NCBI GenBank assembly: GCA_027563935.2
Contig: CM050450.1
Coordinates: 94,300,439-94,364,438, forward strand
Length of the DNA: 64,000 bases
Origin: Costus lasius
Taxonomy: Eukaryota; Streptophyta; Magnoliopsida; Zingiberales; Costaceae
Direction: 5' to 3'
Shown: positions 42,043 through 53,519 of the stretch, one piece after another
Layout: every line of letters begins with the position of its first letter
Numbering within the stretch: position 1 is the stretch's first letter
The notes under the pieces: model-generated
What the model saw: only the letters and a program-made list of their open reading frames with translations
The model's database searches: none
Told to the model about the DNA's origin: nothing
Position numbers and translations under genes: made by a program

Positions 42043-43761
42043 TGTTGGAGTATGCCCTTAAGGCTAATGTTTGAGGCCTTGGGATTGTATAAGTATCATG
42101 TAATAAACTCTTATGTTTATAAAGGCATGGTTATTATTCAGGTTGTTACCTTGTCTGCAATAATAAGTGTACTACTGAATAATGTCTCAAAGCTGTTCAG
42201 CTAGGCTGACAGGCTCTATGTCCTTAGTCGAGATATCTTGGTGAACATGAGACAGCCTTGATATGATTGAGACTAATATGTGTGCTAATCTTATAGGATG
42301 CTTCGAGCATGGAATAAGATGTAGAATCATGGGTACATTGGATGTACTGGACAGACCCTTCTAGGATATTCAATTGGTTGTCACAATGTGAATAATCCTT
42401 GATAGCATCAAGTGGCACATGTCCTTCGACTTGAGATCACTTGTGTTTCTAAATGATGATTGTCATTGTTTTGAGGTAGTTCAATATCATTTGAAACATA
42501 ATGATTATAGACTATCTTGGATGATGAGCTTGAGTCAGGTTAGGACACTAGTGATAGATAAAGGATTGCCGTCTCCTTGTTCAAGGAGTGTGATGTTCTA
42601 AAGGGCCCCCCTGTATGAGATGATTGAGATAGTGTATGGCCATACCCAGATGACTATGATCATCTGATCTAATCATGCTCATCATATTGGAGTTACAGGC
42701 TTGACATGCTTGTCCAATAAGAACATCCAGTGGCAAAGGAAACATGCATGCCTCGTGAGTTTGATTCACACTTATGCTGTGGTTTGGGTGTAGTCTTGGA
42801 AGACTCTTTCCTTTATATCGGGAGACAGTGATGTGTTGCTAGATACCCCTCACTGATCGTGATAACGTAAGTTATCGTTACCGACATTTAAAGGAAACCC
42901 TCAGGGTCGCACAATTTGATGATATGGCTTACTTGAGTCAGATCGTGTGGACTGAATTGTTTCGGTTCAGTTTAAAGGAGTTTAAACTCTGATTGTAAGT
43001 GAGATCCAGTCTGATCATGTTTGATTGATTAGGGCTTGAGATCGGTAAGCTTCGATCGAGAGTATTGATGCAAGATCGGTGAGATCAAGAGCATCATGAG
43101 ATGAACGGTTAGATTGGAAACCTTAGGGTTTGGTTGATCTAGACCGATTGGCTTGGTTTGGTCTTTGAACCAAATTGGTTTGGACCAATTTGGATTGAAC
43201 CGGTTCACATGGGTGAACCCATGGTTCGATCCATAAAGCGTTTTGGGCGGTTTGCTAGAAGTGAGAACGCATGGCTTAATGGATTTTCCATTTTTGGAAA
43301 GTCATTGAGCGCATGTCTCCTTGAAACGCCAAAACGGCTTGAAGGCTCATTGAACTCTTGTCTCCTTGCTCTTGCTCGACGAGACTTGAGAGAATTTGGG
43401 TGTGGACGACAAGAGAAGGACCGGCCAACCAAAGGAAGTGATCATCTCTTCTCTTTACTCGATCAAGGACAACTCTTGGAACCTTGCTAGCACAAGGAGC
43501 ACCAAGGAAGTGAGCGCATCCTCATCTTGTGTGCGCATCTTGTGGAGGAGACCCCTATTCGATCTCTTCTTCCAAGCCGACCTCCAACTCTATGGCTATG
43601 GTATAGATCTAACTCATTCAAGTTGATCATATGCTCATGCTAAAATCGTTGAAAACACATGCTTCCGCTATCAAAGTTATGCGCCACCCCCTTTAGTGTT
43701 TTCGCCCCCCTCTTGAAAGGGGTTTCACATGCTTGCGCTCCCCCTTGAAGGGGACCCTACA
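42043..43761 (+). repeat. D 3' LTR
   Basis: This is a complete 1,719-bp LTR, from TGTTGGAG to ACCCTACA. It contains the 141-bp segment lost from the 5' copy. Confidence 0.95.
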
Positions 43762-43881
43762 GTTCATGCAAACGATTTTATTGAAACCCTAGAAGAATAC
43801 ATTTTCCGCATGCTCTAGGGTTCGCCCCCCTCTAGAAAGGGGTTTTATCTGCCTGCGCTCCCCCTTGAAGGGGACTCTTCA
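43762..43881 (+). repeat. C 3' LTR, last part
   Basis: It begins with the duplicated GTTCA (43762-43766), followed by the last 115 bp of the LTR of C, ending CTCTTCA, identical by eye to 27340-27454. Confidence 0.95.
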
Positions 43882-44374
43882 CAACAATGCATGCAGATGG
43901 GCTGAACGACACTCATGAGTTCAGGCAAGCGGGTGTGACCCCGGGCCCAACTCATGCGCGTTCACTGGTTGTCTCAACCAGACATCGCTACACGCCTGTA
44001 TGCAGTCGACCTATATCCACCTCGTGCTTGCGCACAGGTGCCATCTGGTCGACCCATCTAGGCTGTCAGATGGTCTGATCAGACTGTTTGGATCTTAACT
44101 AGATGATGACTTCAACCCTATCAACCCGTCTAAGGGTTTATAGTAGGCGCTGCTTAGTTCTAATGTGGGGCGCGCAAGATACAAGTTTTGACAAAACAAA
44201 AGCTTTAACAAGCGCCAACATAATCATGCATAAACATGAATATCACACATGCGCCAACATCTAAAACCTAGCATGTAGTTTCACATGTGATATAAATTAG
44301 ATCTACGCAAACAAGGATCACACATTAACATGAAGCAATCATATTAACATACAACAACTTGCTCTGATACCAAT
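43882..44374 (-). other. B leader, LTR-proximal part
   Basis: This is non-coding leader of B on the other side of C. It starts with the CAACA duplication and ends at the primer-binding site. It matches 2638-3067 and 7792-7850 of A in reverse orientation. Confidence 0.8.
44361..44372 (-). other. B primer-binding site (iMet tRNA)
   Basis: GCTCTGATACCA on the plus strand is TGGTATCAGAGC in the sense direction, 2 nt from the 5' LTR. Confidence 0.9.
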
Positions 44375-46030
44375 TGAAAGTCCCCAGATAAAGGGGGCGA
44401 AACCCTAGTAGGAGGCGCATATAAAACTAGCATAGCGGAAGCAAGGGTTTCTAAACATCTTTTGCAAGAATATATGATCAACTTCATATAGTTTGGATTC
44501 ATACCATAGCCATTTCGCTTGGATGGCGATTTGGAAGAGAAAGATGCAAACGCTTCTTCTCCAAAGGCACCGCACACAAGATGTGATCGCCTACTCCTTG
44601 TTTCTTCTTGTGCTAGCAAGGCTCCAAGTATCCTTGTCGTGTGAAGGAAGATGAGATGCGAGAGTAGTTCTCTCCTTTGGCCGAATGCTTCTCTACACCT
44701 CGTGTAGACGAGCCACACACGTGCAAGACCAAAAGAGGGGCGAGCGTTTTGGAACGTGGAGGCGTGCATTCATTTTTGGAACTTCCAAAAATAGCAAACG
44801 CTTAACGCATCCACTCATGCGTTCACGAACCAACCAAAACGCATCCTCACTTTGAACCATGCGTTCACTCATGTGAACGGGTTCCTTTTGGTTTGGTTCA
44901 AAGACCAATTAAGCCAAGCCTTTGGTCTAGATCATAATTAAACCCTAAGGCTCCAGATCTAACCGTTCATCTCTTGATGCTCTTGATCTCACAGATCTAG
45001 CATCAATACTCTCGATCGAAGCTTACCGATCTCAAGCCCTAATCAATCAAACATGATCAGACCAGATCTCACTTACAATCAGAGTTTAAACTCCTTTAAA
45101 CTGAAGCAAAACAATTCAGTCCACACGATCTGACTTAAGTAAGCCATATCATCAAATTGTGCGACCCTAAGGGTTTCCTTTAAGTGTCGGTAACGATAAC
45201 TTACGTTATCACGATCAGTGAGGGGTATCTAGCAACACATCACTATCTCCCGATATAAAGGAAAGAGTCTTCCAAGACTACACCCAAACCACAGCACAAG
45301 CGTGAATCCACTTCACTAGGCATACTTGATTCCTTTGCCACTGGATGTTCTTATTGGACAAGCGTGTCAAGCCTGTAACTCCAATATGATGAGAATGATT
45401 AGATCAGATGAACATAGTCATCTGGGTATGGCCATACACTTTCTCAATCATTTCATCCAAAGGGGGGCCCCATTAGAACATCACACTCCTATTAAGGAGA
45501 CGGCAATCCTATATCTATCACTAGTGTCCTAACCTGACTCATGATCATTATCCAAGATAGTCTATAACCATTATGTTTCAAATGATATTGAACTACCTCA
45601 AAACAATGACAATCATCATTTAGAAACACAAGTGATCTCAAGTCAGAGGACATATGCCACTTGTTTGCATACAAGGATTATTCACATTGTGATAAGCAAT
45701 TGAATATCCTAGTAGGGTCTGTCCAGTACATCCAATGTACCCATGAGTCTACATCTTATTCCATGCTCGAAGCATCCTATAAGATTAGAACACATATTAG
45801 TCTCAATCATATCAAGGCTGTCTCAAGTTCACCAAGATATCTCGACTAAGGACTTAACTGCATGTCAGCCTAGCTGAACAGCATTGAGACATTATTCAGA
45901 AGTATACATATTGCAGCAGATGATGTAACAACCTGAATAATAACCATTGCCTTTATAAACAACGAGTTTATACATGATACTGATATAATCCCAAGGCCTC
46001 AAACATTAGCCTTAAGGGCATACCCCAACA
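44375..46030 (-). repeat. B 5' LTR
   Basis: This is a 1,656-bp LTR. On the minus strand the start-codon/donor motif ATGGCTATG|GTATGA occupies 44513-44503. A long palindrome ATTTTTGGAA/TTCCAAAAAT lies near 44770-44795, at the place where A and J have their AT-rich core. Confidence 0.95.
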
Positions 46031-46951
46031 TTATCCTCTCTTAATTTTGCCTTTGCGCCTAGGGAAAAATGTCTTATGTAACCCTAGCTTGCCTTGCCCT
46101 ATATATTGTAGCCTTCACGACATTACTTGCATCTTTGATGAATGAAAAGTCTATTAGTTTCCTAGCCAATTAACTCTCGGTGCTTGTGTCACCAAGTCTT
46201 CTCCTCTTCTTCTATTCGCATCCCTTCATCTTTCCTACATCAAGCCGAGGCCTCTTATCTATTCCAAGTTGTGAACCGAGCACTCATCATCAACAACTCT
46301 TGGAGAGACCCTCTTGAAGCCGAGACCCTTGATGATGGAATCCATTGGAGCCAAGAACCAACATGAAAGAGGAACATCTTAAGTTAAGTATTCTCAACTC
46401 CTTTGTGGTTTTCTTTTCTCCTTATTTGAGTTCAAAGTCTACACCAAGTTTCGGATCTTGTAGAGAGAAGGACGCTTGGACTTGGAGATCTCTTGGGCGC
46501 ATTCCTTCCCTCTTCTCCACCCCTCCCATATTTTAGATTAGTCCTACTTATTGTCTAGGCAAGAGAACTCGGAGGCTTAACCTCCCTCTTGCACCTTCGT
46601 TTGTAAAGCTTTAGAATTTCTTTTAAACAACTCTCCCACGCCTGTGTGGTTTGCTGAAATGCCTATGTGTAATCGACACCTTCCATCATAGTAGGACCGG
46701 TGAAGAACGGGAAGGTGACCCCTTCTATTCTCAAGGTGTCCCCTTTAGCAAGTAGAGTAAGTCGGTTCTCTTATCTATAAAATACAAAAACATTTACTTT
46801 TCCAAACCCGTTAGTTAATCTCGGTTTTCCTATTATTCTATTACAAAAAAAAAAAGAAAATCTTTCAAAGGCGTGGTTTGCATGTTGTGAGCCCACATCA
46901 GAGATGCATTGATCCCTTGACTTGAGGTCATTGACCATTCTATATGGTTAG

Positions 46952-49091
46952 TGATGGGGTGGGAATCATGCAAGCATTCAAACAACGTATTTTGAAAACA
47001 TTTGCTATTTAGGATATAGCTATGAAATCCTATTTAAACTAACGCTTTTGCACCATAGTTTTTTTTGTAATTTTATAATAAGAAAATCGAAATTAAACAT
47101 GCTGTTCTAGGAAAGCGGTAAATCTATACATGCAATTCTAGGAATGCGATAAATGACGAAATTGTAAAGAATGCTCACCTTGCGGCCCTTGAGAATAGAA
47201 GGGCCAACCTTCCCGTTCTTCACCGGTCCAATGGTGGAACAACACGAAGTAGGGCCCTATGAGCTTACATCCATGGCATTCAGCATCCCACACATGTGTA
47301 GGTGAGTGAGTGATAAAAGGTTAAAAGTCTTTACAAGCAAAACTTCAAGAGGGAGGTTAGGCCTCCTAGTTCTCTTGCCTAACAAGGAATAGACTAAACT
47401 ATTTAGAGAGAGGGACAACTTGCGCCAAGATGAACTCCCATTTCAAGCGCCATAATCCTACAATAATCAAGCAAGGGTGTAGTAAGATGCTCTTGAAGGA
47501 ATTAGAAAGAAACACAAAAATTAGAGACTTAGCTCACTCTTGGAGGACAAGGGGCTGAACCAGGTCACGATACTAAGCTAGGAAATTTCTCGCGTGAGGT
47601 TGTTAGCCTCCCGTCAGCTGGCAGGGATTGCCGGAACAACAGCTACGGCGTCATTGGTGGCTGTAGAGGCGAGGGGAAGGATGGCCAGCAGAACTCGAGG
47701 CTGCAGGGAGGAGACAGGCGCTGGTGACGAGCCAGATCAGGAGCAGGGGCGAACAGGTTTGGGCGGTGAGCCTCCTCCGGTGGCGCCGATGACTGGCGGT
47801 GCTTGTAGGGTGCCAGGAGTCACGTCGTCGATGCTATCCGATGGGGTTCGGCGGTCAGCGGCCGCGCCTGGGCGTCGGGAAGCGGGCGGCGTCAGCGTTG
47901 CCCTGCTTCGGGCGGAAACAGGGGAAGACGCGACTTCGAGCAGGGACTGCCGGCGTTCATCTTACACTACCCGAAAGCCGGACCTGCTACAGCTGGAGGT
48001 TCCTCAGGTCAGGGCGAACTCGTGGCCGGAGTTTGGGAGCAAACGGTGGCCGGTAGGAGGAGGTCGACGTCGAACAGTTGGAGGAAGCGAAAACAGGGGC
48101 GGAAGGCTGGGCGTCACCGGAAATCTCCCGATTCCGGCGATCCAGCCGTCGGATGGGGAAATCGTCCCGGCTGTGTGATTGACCGGAAGAGGAGGAGACG
48201 TGGCTGAAGTTTCAGCTCGATCCGCCTCCTGGATTGGCGGCACGGAGTTGACGAAATGGCAGCGACGAGAAGAGCATGAGGATTTAATTCATTTCATGGA
48301 AGGGTAGAGGAGGAGAGTTGAGGCGAGAAGACACACTTCAGCGAGAAGACACACTTCAGCGAGAAGACACACTTCAGGATTGTTTTTCAAAACATTCAAC
48401 TCTACCATTTGTTCTCAGGGGATTACAAGTTATAGGGTGCTGCCAACGGCTCTTTCCAGCTTCCGTAAAGCTGATGGAACTCCACGGAGACCGAAGCTGG
48501 AATTTGCTGGAAATGGGAAGGTAGAAGTCTGCATTTGGTGGGGTGTCTTGGGGGGTTGTCCCTTCCATTGATGGCTGACCTCTTTCCTCAATTGACTGCT
48601 GATAGGATAGGTGAGAGCTGTATCATCTGTCTTCTTACTTCAAAAGGGAAATGGCGGTTGGGGGAGTGAAGGCAAATTCCACTTGGCTGCCACCGAGGAT
48701 GAGTGGATATTTGTTTTGAGTAGCTTTGTTGAGAATACTCCACCAAATGGGCTGATTGGTTCTAGGCACCACTTTGAGTTGTGTTGACCTGATTTGGCTT
48801 GTGTTCCCCAAATGGAGTTGACCTAATCTATTACATTAATTGCATGCACTAACCTACCATACATAAGTGGCGGAACCTAGAAATGTAACTACGTGATGTA
48901 ATTTGAGGGTGGATCTAACCTACCATATGATGCAAGTTATGCTAGGGGACTTAAATGATGCATGTAATGCAAGGAATGAAAATCTAACTTAAAAATGCAT
49001 GCAATGCAAGAGATGGAAATTTAGGTGCCCTAACTAGGGTAACCTTAAACTCCATTTGTATTTCCGTGGGTCATGTCGCCTCCCCACATCA
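46952..49091 (-). repeat. E 3' LTR
   Basis: This is a 2,140-bp LTR. The outer parts are AT-rich, while about 47580-48260 is clearly GC-rich and carries an open but unrecognised 194-codon plus-strand frame (47594-48178). An 18-bp unit is repeated three times at 48323-48376. The last 58 bases on the plus strand also encode the end of the gag frame. Confidence 0.93.
48323..48376. repeat. 18-bp tandem repeat x3 in E LTR
   Basis: There are three exact copies of gcgagaagacacacttca. The same array is at 52751-52804 in the other LTR. Confidence 0.95.
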
Positions 49092-51220
49092 GCTCTCCCC
49101 GGGTGAGAAAAATTCTTCTCCGAAGAATTGTCCTTATCCAAGAGGAGCTTCGAGGTAGTAAGGGTGAGTTCTTCCTCAGGGAGCCAACCCTCTTCACCAT
49201 GGTCATATCCAACTAAGTAGAGTAACTCCACCTCATAACGGGTGAAATGGGTTTGGTCCTCAAGGATGGACTCAATCATATGCTCACAAGTGGGGTCATA
49301 GTATGGGGTGGAATGATGCTTATGCAATATGAAGTCATCCACACCAAAAGTGATGGGGGTCCAAAAATCAGTGTCAACAGCATCACAGCAAGCAATCTCT
49401 TCATCCCAATCTTCATGCTCCTTAAATTCAGGGTCTCCTACACAGAATGTCCTTTCTCGGCCATATTCATTAGTATGTTTGTGGTATACAGGCCTACTAA
49501 AAGATTCAGGTATAACAAGATCAAAGTGTTCAAGTTCTGGTAGGGAAAGCAAATCATTATTTAATTGAATTTTCTTTAACCCTGGAGTACAAAGGCCAGA
49601 CTCAAGGTCTAAAGGAGAGACGGGTGATGTTGCCAACTCAGACAAGTTAGGTTCTAAATCATATCCTAGCATGGGAAACTCAAGAGGATCTAAAGTAAAT
49701 CCTACTTCATATTCAGGTGAGCTAATGTCTAACTCAAGAAGGGTGAGGGGCGCCTCTAGGATTGGGCTTTCTAAGGAAAAAAGAAATGGCTCTCCCATAA
49801 CTGGAGTAAGATCCTCAAAGCTAAACTGGGGGAGCTCTATCATGTCATAAGGAGAAGGTTGATATAGGTCAGTCCCTATGGGGTCAACTTGAGTAGGGCC
49901 GTCCCTAGAGTCTTGGGTTATAAGCCCATGTTCAATTGGTCCTAAATGTGGCTTAGGAGTGTGGGTGGCAAGACCAAAGAGATATGCTTCATGGGTCATC
50001 GGATCAAAGGTAAAGTCTTCTAGGCCTTGAAGTTGAGGTTCTCCTAATGTTTGGGACTTAGGATCTTGGTCAATGACAAAAGGATCTAGCATGGGTTCCA
50101 TCTTAGGCAAAGTAAGGGATCTTAACTCATGTTGGTTGATATCTAAAGGTGAAGGATCCTCTATTTCTAAAAGTTTTGGCTCTAGGGGTGGGTTTAGACC
50201 TAAGTTGTAAAGTTTAGTGCTAGATGGCTCAGAAGTGGTCAAAGAAAGGCCTAGACAAGATGGTATGTCCACCTTAATCTCTAAATATGGTGGTGTAAGA
50301 TACTTAGGCAGATCATCCATAGAGAAAGGTTCAAACTTAGGTTGAGTCAAGCCTAAAGTGTGATGGTCCTCTAATTGAAGGTGTTGGATTTCTAAAGTGT
50401 CTAGAGGCTCATCTAAACTTTCACTAAGGTCAAGTGGCTTGGAACCTAAGTGTTCACAACCTATTGAAGAGTTCTCTAAAGTTTGCCCTATGTCATGAAG
50501 AGTAGGGTCACATGGTTCAAGCACTTGATCTAAACATGGGAGCCCTAAAGGGTGAGGCAAACTAGTCTCACAGGTCACTAAGGGTAGGATAGCTTCCACT
50601 AAGTCTAGCCTAATATGATTGGGTTCAAGTTCTTCCGTAGGCTTAGGTGAGATTGATCTTAAAGGTGTGGACTTAGTATGACCTATGTGGATGTCAAGAG
50701 AGCTTTCCCTAAGTTGGTTGAGTTCTTGTTTAGGTTCTAGGGACAACATGGTTTGACTTAGAGGTAAGTTTTCAATGGGTTCCCTAGACTTGATGTGAGA
50801 TTGGCTTTGGGAAGGTAGCTTTGGTTCTAAGGCTTGATTGAGCTCCATGGTTTGGTTGACTACCTTAGGGGCTTTGGGTCTTGGATGGTCAATTTTCCTT
50901 TTATAGAATCTCTTAAGATTTTGCTCTACCTCACTAGATATTCGAAAAGCATCTTCTATTGTGTATATGGGGTAGTATGTGAGACCTCTCTTAATCTCAA
51001 AGCTAAGACCATCTCTAAACCGGTTAAGCATATCCCTAGGAGCTTCTCTAGTACTATGGTAGAGGGTTTTGAACTTTAGTATATATTCAGCTACAGTCAT
51101 GTTCTCTTGGGTAAGCCATTTTTCATTGAGAGATGTAGGATCATATATCTCTTTTATCATGTCATCCCATCTCTTGATGGGTTGTCTATTGCCTCCGCGG
51201 GGATTGAATCTGGTAGACAT
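49034..51220 (-). CDS. E gag-like protein, 728 residues
   Basis: The N-terminal 110 residues resemble the second half of a Ty3/gypsy gag domain: RWDDMIKEIYDP, then a YILKFKTLYHST stretch, then an RFRDGLSFEIK stretch, then SSEVEQNLKRFYKRK. After this comes a long acidic, Leu/Pro/Glu-rich region (about 120-600) with many short LEPK/LDLE-type phrases and no recognised domain, then a C-terminal His/Cys-containing part. No zinc knuckle or protease motif is found. The reading frame crosses the internal/LTR border and stops 58 bases inside the 3' LTR (ending at 49034). The start chosen is the first Met after the short leader. It presumably makes particle protein and depends on another element for enzymes; this is inference. 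Confidence 0.75.
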   Translation of the reverse strand: MSTRFNPRGGNRQPIKRWDDMIKEIYDPTSLNEKWLTQENMTVAEYILKFKTLYHSTREAPRDMLNRFRDGLSFEIKRGLTYYPIYTIEDAFRISSEVEQNLKRFYKRKIDHPRPKAPKVVNQTMELNQALEPKLPSQSQSHIKSREPIENLPLSQTMLSLEPKQELNQLRESSLDIHIGHTKSTPLRSISPKPTEELEPNHIRLDLVEAILPLVTCETSLPHPLGLPCLDQVLEPCDPTLHDIGQTLENSSIGCEHLGSKPLDLSESLDEPLDTLEIQHLQLEDHHTLGLTQPKFEPFSMDDLPKYLTPPYLEIKVDIPSCLGLSLTTSEPSSTKLYNLGLNPPLEPKLLEIEDPSPLDINQHELRSLTLPKMEPMLDPFVIDQDPKSQTLGEPQLQGLEDFTFDPMTHEAYLFGLATHTPKPHLGPIEHGLITQDSRDGPTQVDPIGTDLYQPSPYDMIELPQFSFEDLTPVMGEPFLFSLESPILEAPLTLLELDISSPEYEVGFTLDPLEFPMLGYDLEPNLSELATSPVSPLDLESGLCTPGLKKIQLNNDLLSLPELEHFDLVIPESFSRPVYHKHTNEYGRERTFCVGDPEFKEHEDWDEEIACCDAVDTDFWTPITFGVDDFILHKHHSTPYYDPTCEHMIESILEDQTHFTRYEVELLYLVGYDHGEEGWLPEEELTLTTSKLLLDKDNSSEKNFSHPGRADVGRRHDPRKYKWSLRLP
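49092..49100 (-). other. E polypurine tract
   Basis: GCTCTCCCC on the plus strand is GGGGAGAGC in the sense direction, directly next to the 3' LTR. It lies inside the gag reading frame. Confidence 0.65.
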
Positions 51221-51364
51221 TTTCGAAAGAAGTAGAGTTTCGAAAATAGACCCTAAGGTGATAAAATATAGCTAATCAAATTCTTTCAAGCACCTAGGTC
51301 CAAAATCGTCCTAGTAGTAGGAAAATAAATTTTGGTCTTATAAAATCCTACTCTAAGAGCCTAA

Positions 51365-51376
51365 GCTCTGATACCA
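51365..51376 (-). other. E primer-binding site (iMet tRNA)
   Basis: GCTCTGATACCA on the plus strand is TGGTATCAGAGC in the sense direction, 3 nt from the right LTR. It fixes the orientation of E as minus. Confidence 0.9.
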
Positions 51377-51379
51377 AGA

Positions 51380-53519
51380 TGATGGGGTGGGAATCATGCA
51401 AGCATTCAAACAACGTATTTTGAAAACATTTGCTATTTAGGATATAGCTATGAAATCCTATTTAAACTAACGCTTTTGCACCATAGTTTTTTTTGTAATT
51501 TTATAATAAGAAAATCGAAATTAAACATGCTGTTCTAGGAAAGCGGTAAATCTATACATGCAATTCTAGGAATGCGATAAATGACGAAATTGTAAAGAAT
51601 GCTCACCTTGCGGCCCTTGAGAATAGAAGGGCCAACCTTCCCGTTCTTCACCGGTCCAATGGTGGAACAACACGAAGTAGGGCCCTATGAGCTTACATCC
51701 ATGGCATTCAGCATCCCACACATGTGTAGGTGAGTGAGTGATAAAAGGTTAAAAGTCTTTACAAGCAAAACTTCAAGAGGGAGGTTAGGCCTCCTAGTTC
51801 TCTTGCCTAACAAGGAATAGACTAAACTATTTAGAGAGAGGGACAACTTGCGCCAAGATGAACTCCCATTTCAAGCGCCATAATCCTACAATAATCAAGC
51901 AAGGGTGTAGTAAGATGCTCTTGAAGGAATTAGAAAGAAACACAAAAATTAGAGACTTAGCTCACTCTTGGAGGACAAGGGGCTGAACCAGGTCACGATA
52001 CTAAGCTAGGAAATTTCTCGCGTGAGGTTGTTAGCCTCCCGTCAGCTGGCAGGGATTGCCGGAACAACAGCTACGGTGTCATTGGTGGCTGTAGAGGCGA
52101 GGGGAAGGATGGCCAGCAGAACTCGAGGCTGCAGGGAGGAGACAGGCGCTGGTGACGAGCCAGATCAGGAGCAGGGGCGAACAGGTTTGGGCGGTGAGCC
52201 TCCTCCGGTGGCGCCGATGACTGGCGGTGCTTGTAGGGTGCCAGGAGTCACGTCGTCGATGCTATCCGATGGGGTTCGGCGGTCAGCGGCCGCGCCTGGG
52301 CGTCGGGAAGCGGGCGGCGTCAGCGTTGCCCTGCTTCGGGCGGAAACAGGGGAAGACGCGACTTCGAGCAGGGACTGCCGGCGTTCATCTTACACTACCC
52401 GAAAGCCGGACCTGCTACAGCTGGAGGTTCCTCAGGTCAGGGCGAACTCGTGGCCGGAGTTTGGGAGCAAACGGTGGCCGGTAGGAGGAGGTCGACGTCG
52501 AACAGTTGGAGGAAGCGAAAACAGGGGCGGAAGGCTGGGCGTCACCGGAAATCTCCCGATTCCGGCGATCCAGCCGTCGGATGGGGAAATCGTCCCGGCT
52601 GTGTGATTGACCGGAAGAGGAGGAGACGTGGCTGAAGTTTCAGCTCGATCCGCCTCCTGGATTGGCGGCACGGAGTTGACGAAATGGCAGCGACGAGAAG
52701 AGCATGAGGATTTAATTCATTTCATGGAAGGGTAGAGGAGGAGAGTTGAGGCGAGAAGACACACTTCAGCGAGAAGACACACTTCAGCGAGAAGACACAC
52801 TTCAGGATTGTTTTTCAAAACATTCAACTCTACCATTTGTTCTCAGGGGATTACAAGTTATAGGGTGCTGCCAACGGCTCTTTCCAGCTTCCGTAAAGCT
52901 GATGGAACTCCACGGAGACCGAAGCTGGAATTTGCTGGAAATGGGAAGGTAGAAGTCTGCATTTGGTGGGGTGTCTTGGGGGGTTGTCCCTTCCATTGAT
53001 GGCTGACCTCTTTCCTCAATTGACTGCTGATAGGATAGGTGAGAGCTGTATCATCTGTCTTCTTACTTCAAAAGGGAAATGGCGGTTGGGGGAGTGAAGG
53101 CAAATTCCACTTGGCTGCCACCGAGGATGAGTGGATATTTGTTTTGAGTAGCTTTGTTGAGAATACTCCACCAAATGGGCTGATTGGTTCTAGGCACCAC
53201 TTTGAGTTGTGTTGACCTGATTTGGCTTGTGTTCCCCAAATGGAGTTGACCTAATCTATTACATTAATTGCATGCACTAACCTACCATACATAAGTGGCG
53301 GAACCTAGAAATGTAACTACGTGATGTAATTTGAGGGTGGATCTAACCTACCATATGATGCAAGTTATGCTAGGGGACTTAAATGATGCATGTAATGCAA
53401 GGAATGAAAATCTAACTTAAAAATGCATGCAATGCAAGAGATGGAAATTTAGGTGCCCTAACTAGGGTAACCTTAAACTCCATTTGTATTTCCGTGGGTC
53501 ATGTCGCCTCCCCACATCA
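51380..53519 (-). repeat. E 5' LTR
   Basis: This is a 2,140-bp LTR essentially identical to 46952-49091. It has the same GC-rich block (about 52008-52690) and the 18-bp array (52751-52804). Confidence 0.93.

Larger units (their letters stand above)
34775..43761 (+). mobile_element. Element D: full-length Ty1/copia with intact gag-pol
   Basis: It has a 5' LTR at 34775-36352 (1,578 bp) and a 3' LTR at 42043-43761 (1,719 bp), flanked by GTTCA (34770-34774 and 43762-43766). The LTRs differ by a 141-bp deletion in the 5' copy and about two substitutions. It is the innermost layer of the nest and its coding frame is intact. Its LTR ends (GACCCTACA) match K rather than C, so C and D are different subfamilies. 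Confidence 0.96.
25736..43881 (+). mobile_element. Element C: full-length Ty1/copia with intact gag-pol, split by D
   Basis: It has a 5' LTR at 25736-27454 (1,719 bp) and a 3' LTR at 33171-34774 plus 43767-43881 (again 1,719 bp after removing D and one GTTCA). The flanking duplication is CAACA (25731-25735 and 43882-43886). About two LTR differences were counted by eye, so it is a very recent insertion. It lies in the leader of B in the opposite orientation. The coding frame is intact, but the 3' LTR now contains D. Confidence 0.96.
18835..46030 (-). mobile_element. Element B: full-length Ty1/copia, split by C (and D)
   Basis: It has two 1,656-bp LTRs (18835-20490 and 44375-46030) flanked by TTATC (18830-18834 and 46031-46035). 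Sense is minus: 5' LTR at right, primer site 44361-44372, leader (44360 to 43882, resuming at 25735), gag-pol and polypurine tract (20491-20501). Excluding C and D it is about 9.05 kb. About 10 LTR differences were counted by eye. It shares with A the CTTTCA terminus, the T-arm-like leader block and the ACG in place of the gag Met, so A and B are one subfamily. Confidence 0.95.
18016..46900 (+). mobile_element. Element E2: solo LTR related to E, split by B
   Basis: The pieces are 18016-18834 and 46036-46900, about 1,684 bp, starting TGATGGGG and ending CCCACATCA. They are flanked by GAGAT (18011-18015 and 46901-46905). The right piece matches the LTR of E in reverse orientation (accggtgaagaacgggaagg, cttctattctcaagg, and the gcaagagaactcggagg block at 46560-46760 against 47165-47390). 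A TATA-like ctatatatt lies at 46099-46107. No coding frame of note. The left piece has a 90-bp tandem repeat. Confidence 0.85.
46952..53519 (-). mobile_element. Element E: gag-only LTR retrotransposon (TR-GAG-like)
   Basis: It has two 2,140-bp LTRs (46952-49091 and 51380-53519), beginning TGATGGGG and ending CCCACATCA on the plus strand, flanked by GTTAG (46947-46951 and 53520-53524). The internal region is only 2,288 bp. It contains an iMet primer-binding site next to the right LTR, a gag-type frame and a short polypurine tract, but no protease, RT or integrase. I saw one difference between the LTRs (near 47651/52079), so it is extremely recent and must have used proteins from another element. 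Confidence 0.92.

Noticed and set aside
47594..48178. 194-codon plus-strand frame in E LTR (and identical copy at 52022-52606)
   Set aside because: It is antisense to the element, in GC-rich DNA where long frames arise by chance. It has no recognisable domain and no gene-like context; kept only as part of the GC-rich block finding.
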